This document shows, piece after piece, positions 23,931-34,118 of a stretch of 64,000 nucleotides of DNA. The translations under genes were made by a program, and so were the position numbers. The DNA is from Paraspadella gotoi. Taxonomy: Eukaryota > Chaetognatha. The notes beneath the pieces are model-generated. The model did no database searches. It was not told the DNA's origin and saw nothing but the letters and a program-made list of their open reading frames with translations. The DNA lies in the NCBI GenBank assembly GCA_051294375.1, contig CM119268.1, positions 23,148,256 to 23,212,255 of the forward strand, given 5' to 3'. Every line of letters begins with the position of its first letter. The first letter of the stretch is position 1.

Positions 23931-24065
23931 ATTTGTCTCGCGATCGGGTCATTCCGCCGCGCCCCCTCTACCGCCGACTGTCGGCCGATCACTTGGAAAT
24001 CTCTTCTCTTCAAACAGCGGCGCTACGGCGCTCTTTTCCCTGTAGGCGACTTTACTCTCAAGTGA
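23931..24065 (+). CDS. Candidate terminal exon, unrecognised plus-strand gene
   Basis: A 290-nt CT tract ends in acceptor CTCCCTCAG. The phase-0 frame that follows has 44 codons and a TGA. The product starts ICLAIGSFRRAPSTADCRPI and ends GDFTLK. Other frames are also open over most of it, so the call depends on the acceptor and on phase agreement with 23423-23551. Confidence 0.4.
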   Translation: MCLAIGSFRRAPSTADCRPITWKSLLFKQRRYGALFPVGDFTLK

Positions 24066-24249
24066 ACATTTTGAAGATTAGGCCTTATTTGTTCTAAAAA
24101 AAGCGCTTCATATCTTACTTATATTAGATATTGAATTAATTGAAAACAATGGTATTCTTATTGTATTCGTAAGCAATAACTTTGAAATAGTTTCATAGAG
24201 TTATTATTAAAAATTAAAGTTTGTTTTCTCTTTAATTTCTGTTTTGGGG

Positions 24250-24625
24250 TTAGACTCTCTCCTCCCTTCTTTCATCTCTCCTCCCTTACTCCCTCTCACC
24301 TCCCTCACTCTCATCCCGCTTCCTCCCTTTCCTCCCCTCCACCCCCGTCGTCCATCACCGTCCTCGCCTTACTACCTCCTGCCGCTCCCACCTTCCTCCC
24401 TCCTCCTCCATCACTCCCTCCCCCTTCCTCCCTTCCTCCTTACTCGCCACCTCTCTCGCCCCTTCCTCGCGTTTCCTCGCCTCCTCCTCCATCACCTCCT
24501 CCCCCTCCTTTCCTCCCTTTCTCCCTCCTCCTCCTTATCCCTCTCTCCCTTCCTCCCTCCTCATTACTCCCTCCACCCCTTCCTCCCCTTCTTCCCTTCC
24601 TGCCATTTCTCGCCTCTCTCCTGCG
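24250..24625. repeat. Long polypyrimidine tract
   Basis: Nearly pure C/T with CTCCCTCC and CCTCCTCC motifs, ending at a splice acceptor. It reads as the 3' end of a plus-strand intron. A smaller equivalent is at 23640-23930. Confidence 0.85.
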
Positions 24626-24629
24626 TCAG

Positions 24630-24761
24630 GCCGAAGTCGAGATCTGTTTCATCAGAAAAAACGAAACTCGATCCTTCACGCTCGCTCGGACGCCCGTTTG
24701 GGCAGCGAAGGGGCTGCTGTTTCGAGACGAACAATTCAGCACGCGACCGCCGCCCGGATGA
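24630..24761 (+). CDS. Candidate terminal exon after long CT tract
   Basis: About 380 nt of CCTCC-type sequence (24250-24625) ends in CTGCGTCAG. The frame beginning right after it, AEVEICFIRKNETRSFTLAR, runs 43 codons to a TGA. The context and phase resemble the preceding candidate, so it may be an alternative terminal exon or belong to another gene. No homology recognised. Confidence 0.4.
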   Translation, partial: AEVEICFIRKNETRSFTLARTPVWAAKGLLFRDEQFSTRPPPG

Positions 24762-25020
24762 GGCCCGTGTGTCAGCCCTGCCCCTTTGGCGGCCGCTTCC
24801 GGTTCTCACGGATATTTTTGCGAAGTTGTGTCCCAAGGGTGGTGTTAGATCGAGCCCATCACGAAGGAAGTTTATTTCTGACTTATATTCATGGAGCTAT
24901 CGGCTTTTTTCGCAAATTATAGGTCACATTTTTTTTAATAAATTTACTTTTTCTATACATTCTCTCTCTCTCTCTCCTCCTCTCTCTCTTCCCCTCTCTC
25001 TCTCTCTCTCTCCCTCCTCT

Positions 25021-25095
25021 CCAGGGATCGAACCCGTGTCTCGCCGACCTTCCGGCGCCGGATGCCGGACCCTGCCAACCCGGGCAAGTTCAAGA
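25021..25095 (-). other. tRNA-like sequence, possible SINE head
   Basis: The reverse complement has GCCCGGGTTGGCAGGGTCCGG and later CACGGGTTCGATCCCTGG. The second is a good T-arm/B-box match; the first is only loosely A-box-like. A 5-bp anticodon-type stem can be drawn, but the loop lacks the usual T33. A CT microsatellite follows the B box. Most likely a degenerate tRNA-derived repeat. Confidence 0.35.
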
Positions 25096-25099
25096 ACGA

Positions 25100-25800
25100 G
25101 GCCGGACCGGGCAGTTGCCGACTTTGCCGAATGAAGAGACTGATTCTGTCGGGCAGAGAGAGTGTCGTGCAAAAGATGAAAAGAAGACAGACGTACGGAC
25201 AGTATTTGTAGGTCAAAAGAAATTAATAAAAATGTACTGAATTGATTTATTATACAAATTGTCAATTATTTAATCAATTAAAATCTCTCTTGTCTCAAAA
25301 AGTATGATGATAAAAATGAGGTTTTTTTTTGGTTTTTTTATTTAACTAAATTTTCTGACTTTTCTAACTCCATTAATTTGTTCATCAATTCGTTTATTCA
25401 TATTTTTTTCAATCATGATCAAACCTAGCTTAAACATGGGCAATTGTCAAATGTTAATTATTTCTATTATAAATAAACATAATAAATTCGAATCATTTGT
25501 TTTTGTATTTTTCTTTTATCATTCATGTTATAATTTTTTTTCAAATCAGATGCCAATTCGTATACAACTAATTGAGTTAAATAATTAATAATTAATTATT
25601 AATATCGAGCAAAGACTTTTTTTTAGAATTTCGGAGTGTAATGAATATATGAATAGGAGACTTGGGTTTTTGGTTTCGCTAAAAAAAATAGAGGGAAAAA
25701 AGTTGGCCTTATTTTCCCAGAACGGCCCTTTTTTATCTTAAATTTGAAGGTTAGGGTGAAATAAGGGTTAGTTATTTGGCAAAGGATAGGAGTTAAAGAT
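25100..25800. other. AT-rich spacer, no feature seen
   Basis: AT-rich DNA between the plus-strand candidate gene and the end of the SRCR gene. No supported frame, repeat or RNA gene. Confidence 0.6.
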
Positions 25801-25811
25801 TGGTTAACAGT

Positions 25812-25997
25812 TTATGATATGTTTAAGTTAATAAGAATAGCCTTCGTCCGCGCCGTCGAGTCGATTCCCTTCATCGTCGCGACGAGCCGCTCGGGGCCGC
25901 AGCGGGCGCAGGAGACCCGCGGCGGAGCGGCGGCGGAGCAGGAGCCGTCGACGTCGAAGTCGCAGTCGGTGATGAGGGATTCGTTGCCGTGGCAACG
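25812..25997 (-). CDS. SRCR gene exon 7: SRCR domain 2, C-terminal half, stop
   Basis: It encodes LRCHGNESLITDCDFDVDGS and then PPRVSCARC, the second half of an SRCR domain, followed by about 30 residues to a TAA. A CCTCCT tract precedes it on the sense strand, but no AG is present exactly at the expected boundary (CTCCCTCCG). The acceptor may be misread or lie farther upstream. The tail has no membrane anchor. Confidence 0.75.
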   Translation of the reverse strand, partial: RCHGNESLITDCDFDVDGSCSAAAPPRVSCARCGPERLVATMKGIDSTARTKAILINLNIS

Positions 25998-28900
25998 GAG
26001 GGAGGGGAGAACGGAGGAGGAGGAGGAAGAGGAGGAGGAGGAGGAAGAGGAGCTGGGAGGGATGGGGGGATGAGTAAGATTTTGTTCGATCAATCAATGA
26101 ATCCAATGTATCGGCTAATCAATCAATCAATCAATCAATAGATCAATCAATTAGTCGACAAGCGGTCTAACAAACAATCTCTCACTTAATCGTATAAGTC
26201 AATCAAATCAATCAATCAAATCAATCAATCAACTCAAACAATCAAATTAATCAATCAATCAAATCAATCATATCAATCAAATCAATCAGATGAATCAATC
26301 AAAGCAATTAACCAATCAATCAATCAAATCAATCAATCAATCAATCAATCAAATTCCTCACCCTCTCTCCGATCGAAACACCGGCACTTCTCCCTTCCTC
26401 TCTTCGAATTTCTTCCCCAAGATTTGATTGCAAACGACTTTTCCTTCCTTCGGCCCCCAGGAGTCGCTGCTGCAGACGGGATGAGATCCGAGGAAGACTA
26501 GGCCTTCGCCGACGGGCGCGTCGTCGTTGTCGTCGTCGTCGCCGTTCTGGACATGATAATCACAAAAACTCCAACCATTATATAAATATGTATTTTAGAA
26601 ATGGTTAAAATACAGTTTGTTGCCCAAATGTATAAAAGATTATGCGCTATTTTCCGAAAAGCGCTAAAATTCTCTTCTATAATTCCTTGAATTACCAAAT
26701 TCCTAACCCTAATCTTTTATCCTAATCACTAGCCTTAATTCTTAGCCTTAATCATAAATTAAATATTAGATAGTATATAAATAATATCAGATTATATATC
26801 ATAAATTTTGAAAAATTTTCTTACTTCGGGAACGAGTTTGAGTCTGCTGGCGTCGAGACACGTTACTCCAGCTCCCTCGGATCTTTTGTTTTGTTATTCG
26901 CAAAAAGCAACGATTAGGTAGCGCAAAGAAATTCCGAAAGATGTTCGCATTATGGTGATTGAAAAAAAAGAAAACAAAAGAAACTAATTGAGAAAGTGGA
27001 GAGTATAAACAAGTTATATGATGTTGATACTTAAAACGCATCAAATAAAAGACTTAACGAATTAATATTAAACCTACTATAATTTAGCATTTGAACCTCC
27101 AAAGTAATTCAACAATGACGTCTTTAAGAATGTCCATTATCTCTTTCCCAATTATTTGCTAACTTTTCAAACTTTTAAGGAATTGAGAATTAATCATTTT
27201 GTTTAATATTTAAACATCAAAAAACCCTTTCCCAGTAGAACAAACTACACAGTGCCTTACATTAGGAAATTACACTATTTTTTATTGTATTTTTTATGCC
27301 ATTTTACGTTTATGCAATAAATATCTTTTCGATTTTAATCGATATTTAATTAAAATTCCGCTGCTTCAGGAGCCGCGGCAAGGGGACTTCGATGGAAAAG
27401 AGAGTAAAGAGTAACTTACCCAGAACAGTCATTACTGGTGACGTAATGTTCACAGTCCTTGAGATGTTTTTCTGTTCCCCGACATTTTACTTGATCCATC
27501 CTAAAAATAAAAAAAGGAAAAAAAAAAAAAAAGAAAAAAGAAAAAAGAAGAAAAAAAGAAAAACCAAGTGTTGGTCTTTGGAATAATTTCAAAATAAGTA
27601 ATTTGGAGAATGTATAAAAATAATAAAAAATGAGTTTTTAATAATATAAAACTGGTAGGTGCCTCGGCCCAAAACGAAAACAAACAAAAGATATGCAACG
27701 TGACATCCAAATAAGTAATAATTAAAACTTGAATTGAACACTCAACGCCATTATTTTCTTTTCATTTAACATAAAAAAGGTAAATAAAATACATTCCAGT
27801 ATTTTTCTTGTGCAGCTTTTGGTTCCTACACCCCGCCTTTATGTCATAATCAATGATATAATCAAATGATGATCATAATCATAATCCTCTTAAGATTATT
27901 TATTAATTAATTAATTAATTAATTAATTAATTAATAAATTAATTAACCTGCGAGCATAAAGAAAATTAGAGGAATTAATTAACTAATAAATAAATGTATA
28001 AAAATGTATGAAAGAATGTTTGAATTAATAATTGAATAACTAAATGAATAATTGAATTTAATAAAAAAAAAGACAATGCATGACCCAACCTGAAATTCTT
28101 CCCCACATCCCCGAATCGACTTCCGGTGTGCGGGACTGCCTTCGTCGTATCGGCGCCGAATCCCAACGCCGTGCAGACCACGGCGGCGTCATCGGCGTCC
28201 CAGGCGTCATCGCAGACCGGGCGTCCACCGACAAGAACGTTGCCGGAGATGTTCGTGCCACCTGACGGTGGAGAAAAAAAGAATGGGAAAAAGGAATAGT
28301 AAGGTGGTCCAGAATAGTAAGGCGGGCCGGAATTTGTAAGGTGGGCCAGAATTTTTTACAATATCAAATCTTCTGCAATAAACTTCCTTCTCTTGACTTT
28401 CTTTCTTTCTTGACTACATCGACGACAATTATCATTTTATAAGTTAGTTTTTACACCAGTCTCTTCGGAGGCGTGGGTTCGAATCTCACAGCTGCCACCA
28501 TAACGAAGAAAGTAGGCGTGGTTTATTTAGGAGAAATTAGCTCATTTAGTAAAGCCATCAGTGAATGACTCTTAGGTACCGGGAACGATCCCCAATGGAA
28601 CCTCTTCATCGGGAGGACGGCCTAAAACCGATCAGGGGGCGTAGAAGTCTGGTTCCAGGGCAAGGTCCGATTCCCCTGTCTGCCAAGGAGAAACGGAAGA
28701 TTCTGTGCTCCCTTGTCAGCATTGAAACCGGACCGGACCGGACCAGACTGGATGGCCCACACGCGTCTCTCTCTCTATCTCACCCTGCAATGAGATCGTA
28801 TAGTATTCCTTCAGCCGGCATCCTTCTTCGTCCTTCCAGTTTCCACAGTCATTATTACTGTTGCACTTTTGTTCGATTTTAACGCAGCGCAATCTGTCGT

Positions 28901-29489
28901 CGCCGCAGGATACTTGTCCCCTGCAGTCGTTGCAGGAAGCGACTGGGAGATCAGAGCCGCATTCGGATTTTCCGCAGCGGCAGGGAATGGAAGCCCGTTT
29001 GGAACCCAGTAGGGTTAGGACATCCGAAATGCCGGGCAGAGTGGAGCCTTTATTTTTGCTGTCCGCAGGTTGGGAGTGTTTAAAAAAAAAGGGTTGAATT
29101 AAAATCTTTGGGTGTATTGGGTTTATATTAATGCTAATATTAAAATAGCTTGTTTGAAATAGTAATACTAATAAAATAGTTTCACTTCAGACAAAAAAAA
29201 AGGACAAAAGCAGAACCAAATTAGAAATCCAAAACAGAAACAAAAAACAAACAAATCGTAGACAAAACAGAATACAAGAGAGAAACAAAATTTAGGAAAA
29301 AAAATAGACAAAACAGAAACGAAACGAGGAAACAGAACCTCTCCTTTTGGCGTTTCAAGAGTTTGTCGCAGAAGACGTCGTCCACCCACTTCCGACCGCA
29401 CGACTTCTTCATCTCGACGATTTCCTCCGGGATGCAGCCTTCGTAGCAGCACTCCTCGTACACGGAACGGGCCGTCAACTTGCAAGATG
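25812..29489 (-). CDS. SRCR and LDL-receptor class A domain secreted or membrane protein, 5' partial
   Basis: Seven minus-strand exons: 29489-29339, 29058-28784, 28261-28090, 27500-27420, 26882-26825, 26546-26362 and about 25997-25812. The first five junctions join in compatible phase (2, 1, 2, 2, 0), which makes chance assembly of open segments very unlikely. Domain order: a cysteine-rich segment with an adjacent CC pair; an LDLRa module; a complete SRCR domain over exons 3 to 5; a second SRCR domain over exons 6 and 7; then a short tail and stop. SRCR and LDLRa modules are extracellular, disulfide-bonded ligand-binding domains common in animal scavenger and pattern-recognition receptors. 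The start codon and signal peptide would lie upstream, probably past the GA repeat and the 29867-30266 gap. No transmembrane segment is visible. Confidence 0.85.
26095..26350. repeat. (AATC)n microsatellite in SRCR intron
   Basis: Interrupted AATC/AAATC repeats between SRCR exons 6 and 7. A shorter (AATC)n is at 47062-47097. Confidence 0.9.
26362..26546 (-). CDS. SRCR gene exon 6: SRCR domain 2, N-terminal half
   Basis: The acceptor ATGTCCAG starts the exon. It encodes an acidic linker (NGDDDDNDDAP), then GEGLVFLGSHPVCSSDSWGP and KVVCNQILG, again the SRCR core (C-x-x-x-W and VVC). The donor is AGAGG|GTGAGG at 26362; an in-frame alternative is CCG|GTGTTT at 26382. An (AATC)n microsatellite (26095-26350) follows in the intron. 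Confidence 0.8.
26825..26882 (-). CDS. SRCR gene exon 5: end of SRCR domain 1
   Basis: A 58-nt exon with acceptor ACAAAAG and donor CCCGAA|GTAAGA. It encodes SEGAGVTCLDASRLKLVPE, with the GAGVTC ending typical of SRCR domains, followed by the first strand of the next one. Phase agreement with exons 4 and 6 supports this short exon. Confidence 0.85.
27420..27500 (-). CDS. SRCR gene exon 4: SRCR domain 1, middle
   Basis: The acceptor TTTTTAG follows a long T-rich tract, and the donor is TCTGG|GTAAGT. It encodes MDQVKCRGTEKHLKDCEHY and then SNDCSG, the SRCR signature V-x-C-x-G-x-E-x-x-L-x-x-C. The leading methionine is internal, not a start. Confidence 0.9.
28090..28261 (-). CDS. SRCR gene exon 3: SRCR domain 1, N-terminal half
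   Basis: The acceptor CACCGTCAG and donor TTTCAG|GTTGGG bound this exon. It encodes GNVLVGGRPVCDDAWDADDA, then VVCTALGFG and SRFGDVGKNFR. This is the classic first half of an SRCR domain: the VCDDxW core, a second cysteine in VVC, and the LGFG motif. The split codon completes with the next exon to read RMDQVKC. Confidence 0.9.
28296..28352. repeat. Three-copy tandem repeat of about 20 bp
   Basis: TAGTAAGGTGGTCCAGAA, TAGTAAGGCGGGCCGGAA and TTGTAAGGTGGGCCAGAA lie head to tail in the intron between SRCR exons 2 and 3. Confidence 0.8.
28457..28500 (+). tRNA. tRNA-Leu 3' fragment ending in CCA
   Basis: CAGTCTCTTCGGAGGCGTGG followed by GTTCGAATCTCAC and AGCTGCC-A-CCA matches the long variable arm, T arm and acceptor strand of eukaryotic tRNA-Leu. 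No 5' half (acceptor, D arm, anticodon) precedes it. The terminal CCA is normally added after transcription, so its presence in DNA suggests a retrotransposed tRNA 3' end. Confidence 0.6.
28530..28672 (+). mobile_element. tRNA-derived SINE, copy A
   Basis: Aligned with 39886-40040. Shared blocks, in order: AGCTCAT..AGTAA, CCATCAG, ATGAC, TAGGTACC, GATCCCCAATGGA, GAGGACGGCC, GGGGGCGT and CTT or GTCT..TTCCAGG. The first resembles an A box and GGGAACGATCCCC a B box. It sits in the intron between SRCR exons 2 and 3, opposite in strand to the gene. The 3' end is not defined. Confidence 0.55.
28784..29058 (-). CDS. SRCR gene exon 2: cysteine-rich stretch and LDLRa module
   Basis: The acceptor GCGGACAG and donor TGCAGG|GTGAGA give phases that match both neighbours. 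After a hydrophobic SDVLTLLG segment comes CRCGKSECGSDLPVASC, then an LDLRa-type core: SCGDDRLRCVKIEQKCNSNN followed by DCGNWKDEEGC. The last Cys-rich motif holds the acidic residues that normally bind calcium in LDLRa modules (D/N and DE near the final Cys). The module is short at its N-terminal side compared with the usual six-cysteine repeat. Confidence 0.8.
29339..29489 (-). CDS. SRCR gene exon 1 seen: cysteine-rich segment
   Basis: The acceptor CTCCGACCAG and donor GGAGAG|GTTCTG enclose 49 codons ending in phase 2, which joins the next exon. Motifs: SCKLTARSVYEECCYEGC and KSCGRKWVDDVFC, giving cysteine spacing C-x10-CC-x3-C-x11-C-x9-C. The CC-x3-C pattern recalls insulin/relaxin A chains, but those have eight residues before the last cysteine, so I do not call it insulin-like. 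Codons strongly favour G or C at the third position. Confidence 0.75.
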
Positions 29490-29619
29490 CTGGTCGGAGC
29501 GGGGAGAATCCAAATCTCCGTAAAAGAAGAGAGATATATATCCATTGGCATGAAATATTCATGAAATTCAGAGATTAAGAATTACGTACTTTGTTGTATG
29601 GTGTCAGGTGTTGATTGAG

Positions 29620-29676
29620 AGAAAGAGCGAGACAGAGATAAGGAGAGACACAGGGAGAGAGAGAGAGAGAGAGAGA

Positions 29677-29711
<35 letters not shown>

Positions 29712-29799
29712 GAGAGAGAAGAGAGAGAGAGAAAGAAGGGAAGAGAGGGGGGAAAAGGAGAGAGAGACGCGTAAATAGATAGAGAGAGACCGAGAAGAA

Positions 29800-29852
<53 letters not shown>

Positions 29853-29866
29853 TTGAGAAGCGAGGC
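29620..29866. repeat. GA microsatellite before a 400-N gap
   Basis: (GAGA)n with short interruptions upstream (sense) of the first visible SRCR exon. The gap at 29867-30266 is probably unresolved repeat of the same kind. On the far side, GA/CT repeats continue to about 30495. Confidence 0.9.
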
Positions 29867-30394
29867 NNNNNNNNNNNNNNNNNNNNNNNNNNNNNNNNNN
29901 NNNNNNNNNNNNNNNNNNNNNNNNNNNNNNNNNNNNNNNNNNNNNNNNNNNNNNNNNNNNNNNNNNNNNNNNNNNNNNNNNNNNNNNNNNNNNNNNNNNN
30001 NNNNNNNNNNNNNNNNNNNNNNNNNNNNNNNNNNNNNNNNNNNNNNNNNNNNNNNNNNNNNNNNNNNNNNNNNNNNNNNNNNNNNNNNNNNNNNNNNNNN
30101 NNNNNNNNNNNNNNNNNNNNNNNNNNNNNNNNNNNNNNNNNNNNNNNNNNNNNNNNNNNNNNNNNNNNNNNNNNNNNNNNNNNNNNNNNNNNNNNNNNNN
30201 NNNNNNNNNNNNNNNNNNNNNNNNNNNNNNNNNNNNNNNNNNNNNNNNNNNNNNNNNNNNNNNNNNGGAGTGAGGGAGGAGAAAGAGGGGAGTGAGGGAG
30301 GAGAGAGGGAGAGAGGGGGAGGAGGGCGAGACGAGAGAGGGAGGAGGGAGGGAGGGAAGAATTTACATTACGTCACCAAACATCAACTCGTGAA

Positions 30395-30457
<63 letters not shown>

Positions 30458-30458
30458 G

Positions 30459-30495
<37 letters not shown>

Positions 30496-30496
30496 G

Positions 30497-30640
30497 TCTC
30501 AGCCCATCTCATTCCCGACGCAGGACGCGGAGCGAAGGAAACTCGAAGCGGAGCTGCGTAGCTAAGCGTAGCGTCGCAGAGCGTGGAGGCCGGAGAAGAC
30601 GGCGTTGCCAGCTGGGACTGCGTAGCAAGGGGAAGGCAGG
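30497..30640 (+). CDS. Low-confidence exon candidate
   Basis: A CT repeat ends in TCACAG. The frame that follows reads SQPISFPTQDAERRKLEAEL, then hits a stop. A 1-base shift continues SVASQSVEAGEDGVASWDC up to a donor GGCAGG|GTGAGG. Exon ends are good, but the frame needs one indel correction, and the neighbouring SRCR gene is on the other strand. Confidence 0.3.
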
Positions 30641-30656
30641 GTGAGGGAATGTTGGT

Positions 30657-30659
<3 letters not shown>

Positions 30660-30741
<82 letters not shown>

Positions 30742-32030
30742 CGACCAACAAAACTGACCTTTTCTTTTTTTTCGTTCTTCGTCGAGTAGAATTTTTCTCG
30801 AAAGAAAGGTCACTAGAAAAAAAAGTAAACATTTATATTCATTTTGAATATATACTTTTTGTCTTCTTATATCCTTATTTTGACACCTATACTTCGTGCA
30901 ATTATCGCTTCTGTCATCTCTACTATTATCTGCTTCGTCATTCAATCAGCCTCCTAATGTCATTAATTTCCCCTTTTTGTCATCTTTTGACTTTTATTGT
31001 CGTCTCAATTTGTCATATTTTTCAGTTTTTCGAAATCTTACCTCCTTTGTCATCTCATCACCAGTCATTGAATCAACCTCCTATGTCATCAAATTTCCCC
31101 TTTTGTCATCCCTTTCTCACTTGTCATTGACTTTTCCTTCTACGTGGGCTCCTTTGTTGGTTAGTCGCAAAAACGAATAGTTGATGAAAATCGAAAAAAC
31201 GAAAATAAAAAATAAAAAATACAAGAAAAATTCGAAATAAAACTTCATTTTAATTAAAGAGTAAATTTAAGAAAACTTCTTTCGTCATAAATGATCACAA
31301 TTTCACGTGAAATTCTTCCCGAATAATTTTTTATTTGGGTGGGTGAGGGGACGTGATGTGTGTTTATGTTTCAGTCGCCTCATTACGATTTTGTGACCAA
31401 CAAAATTATTTTCAAAACATTCGCCAGTTTTTAAGTCGCGCGATTTTGTTTTTCATTACTTTGAGTATTTTTTGAATCTTTTGTTTATCAGCTATGGCGA
31501 CTTTTCCACGCCCATCTTCACTTCCGGTCGGTTTAGTCTTTACGATTCGTTTTAAAAGCAAAACTTCTTTCCTGACCCGAACTTACCTTTCCTTTACGCA
31601 ACCTCATCTCAACTTCACCCGAACTGACCTTCTCACCAGCACTCACCTCCTCTTCCTCCTCCTCTTCTTTCTCCTTTTCCTCTTACTTTTCTTCTTCTTC
31701 CTCTTTATCCTTTCTCTCTCTCTTTCTCTCCATGTCTCCCTTTCTCCTTTATTCCTTATTTCTTCCCTCTCACTTCTAACCCCATACCTCTCACTTCTAA
31801 CTTCTCAGCTTTCTCTTCTCCCTCATCACTTCCCACTCCATACCTCTCACTTCTCACCACAAAATCCTCTCTTCTCACTTACCACTATTTTTTTTCATTT
31901 CTTATCTCTCACTTCTTTCTCACTGCTCATCTCTCATTTTTAACCTCTAAACTTCTCACACATCACTCCTCATCACACATTCATCATTTTCTTCTCACTC
32001 CTCTGCCACTTTAGTTTCTCACTCAGCGCC
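30660..32030. other. No supported gene; repeats and possible promoter element
   Basis: A GA microsatellite lies at 30657-30740, followed by AT-rich and TCATC-rich DNA. Near 31494 there is CTATGGCGACTTTTCC followed by the complement of CCGGAAGTG, which looks like a start-site region, but no reliable exon structure follows. 31630-31960 is CT-rich. Confidence 0.4.
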
Positions 32031-32036
32031 TTTTAG

Positions 32037-32271
32037 TGTCGAAGCCTCCAGAGGGCGACCCTCTTAATCCACAACCCCACCACACTGCAGCTCCGGCACC
32101 CACACCCTGTCCTCAGACTTCCCCACCCACGACTCCAGCACCCAATCTCCCTTTCTTTCCTCACGAACCCGAACCAAGAGCGGAGGAGGAAAATAGTTCC
32201 ACCGATGCTCATATGTCTTCCGCGCCCGAAATCCCAAAGGCGCGGATCCATCGGTGCTGCCACCAAGCGAG
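32037..32271 (+). CDS. Proline-rich exon candidate
   Basis: The acceptor CGCCTTTTAG is followed by an open frame, SKPPEGDPLNPQPHHTAAPA, rich in proline and threonine, then EPRAEEENSSTDAHMSSAPE and RIHRCCHQA. It ends near a GA repeat with no clear donor. It is likely disordered if real. Opposite-strand frames are open too, so this is tentative. Confidence 0.35.
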
Positions 32272-32301
32272 GGGAAAGAGAAAAGAGAGAGATGAGAGAA
32301 G

Positions 32302-32356
<55 letters not shown>

Positions 32357-32756
32357 GAAAGAAAAAGAAGGAAGAAAAAAGGCACTGTATCCCGATTGCG
32401 CCGAATTTCTGTTCCTTTATCCAAAACATAAATTTTTATCTTAAATATATTTAATATTTAATCTGTTATAAACCTTAATCTAATCATTAACCTTGAGCCG
32501 TATCTCCTAATGCTTAACTCTATTTCCCTATCCCTAATCTGTAACCCTAATCTGTAACCCTAATCCTTAACCTACCTTTTAACCTTAATTAATAATCTAA
32601 TCTTCTAACCCTAAAGTTATTTTATTTATTAATTTAAGCTGAAATGAAGTAATTTTGGAAAATATGCCCAACAGAAAAAAAAATAAAAAAAGGTGAAATT
32701 GCGGGGAACTCACTTTTTATCCTCCCACTTCTTTGCACCTCCTTTGTTTCTTTGAA

Positions 32757-33526
32757 GGAGGAGGAGGAAGAGGAGAAAGGGAGGGAGAGAGGGAGGAGGA
32801 GAAGAAGAGGAGGAGAGAGGGAGGGGTGAAAAAGAGGAGGAGGAAGGGAGGAGTAGAGGAAGAGGAGGAGAGAGAGAGAGGAAAAGGAGGGAGAGAAGAG
32901 AGTCGAGATGAAGTGGAGAGAAGGAATACAGAGGAAGAGAAAGAGGAGGAGAATCAGAGAGAGAGGAGAGAAAAGAAAAGAGGAAGAGGAAGAATAGAAG
33001 CAGAAAATAATGAAGAAAGAGAGAGAGAGGAAGAAAAAGAAATAAGAAAAGAAAAGAAAAGAAAGAAGAAAAGAAAAGAAAAGATAAGAAGAAAAAAGAA
33101 AGAAAAAGAAAGAAGAAAAGAAAAGAAAAGAAAAGAAAGAAGAGGAGAGAAGATTGAGTTATTACTTTCAGACTTTTATTGCTTTCAATGTCGAGTTCAT
33201 GAAATGTAGACGGGATGATCTCATAAAGTTGAAATGAAAGTAGAAAGATAGAGAGAAAAAGAGAAAGAAAAAGAAGGAAAGAAAAAGAGATGGAAAAATA
33301 GGAAGAAAGAAAGCCAAAAGGAACGAAGAAAGAAAGTATGAAAGAAAGATTTGAAAGATAGAATGAATAAAGAAAGAGAGAAAAAAAAGTCAGATAGAAA
33401 GAATGCAAAGATGAATGAAACATAAAGAAAATGATTGAAAGAAAGAGAGAAAGAAGAAAAGATGGAAAGAAATAAAGAGAGAAAGAAGAAAAGATAGAAA
33501 GAAATAAAGAGAGAAAGAAGAAAAGA
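32757..33526. repeat. Polypurine tract up to a gap
   Basis: GGAGGAAG, GAAAAGAAAAG and related purine repeats run to the 33527-33626 gap and then GA repeats. The long open frames on both strands are composition artefacts. Confidence 0.85.
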
Positions 33527-33626
33527 NNNNNNNNNNNNNNNNNNNNNNNNNNNNNNNNNNNNNNNNNNNNNNNNNNNNNNNNNNNNNNNNNNNNNNNNNN
33601 NNNNNNNNNNNNNNNNNNNNNNNNNN

Positions 33627-33663
<37 letters not shown>

Positions 33664-34118
33664 GTGGTTTGGTTTTAAACTTTTTTTTCAGCTTAAGGTT
33701 CAGTTCAAGTCTTCATTGCCTTCATTATTTTCATTGCCTCACATCAATTTTTCGTTCCCTTCAAAATTCTCTCTTCTTTCTCGACTTCATAAAACATAAT
33801 GTAGTAGTATATATCATGGTTAAGCGTTTTTTTAGTCATGGAGGCTAAAATTTTGTTTGGGATATAAAGTTAATATGGTACGGTGAGGAAAGGATTATCA
33901 ACGTAAATAGTAATATGCTTTTTTCGCCTTGAAAGAGTTGAAAAGATATTGAAAATTAATTAATTGATCCAAAGTCGTAGAAAAATATTAATAAACAGAA
34001 CATAGCTTAATTAATTAAATTAAATTAAATTAGTAAAGTCTTTAGCCCGCGCCATGATTAACTAACTAAGCGACGAAGAGTCAACAATTGGTTAATCGGG
34101 CTGAAGCAATCTGGGGGA

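Noticed and set aside
25984-25997. X-box GTTGCCACGGCAAC-type palindrome
   Set aside because: It lies inside the coding part of the second SRCR domain (Cys-His-Gly-Asn codons), so a regulatory role is not needed to explain it.
29339-29489. Insulin/relaxin-like A chain
   Set aside because: CC-x3-C is present but the last cysteine is 11 residues on instead of 8, there is no matching B chain, and the exon joins an LDLRa exon in phase.
32515-32600. Telomere-like CCCTAA motifs (also near 26700 and 50850-51000)
   Set aside because: Scattered and degenerate (CTGTAACCCTAATC), not a tandem telomere array.
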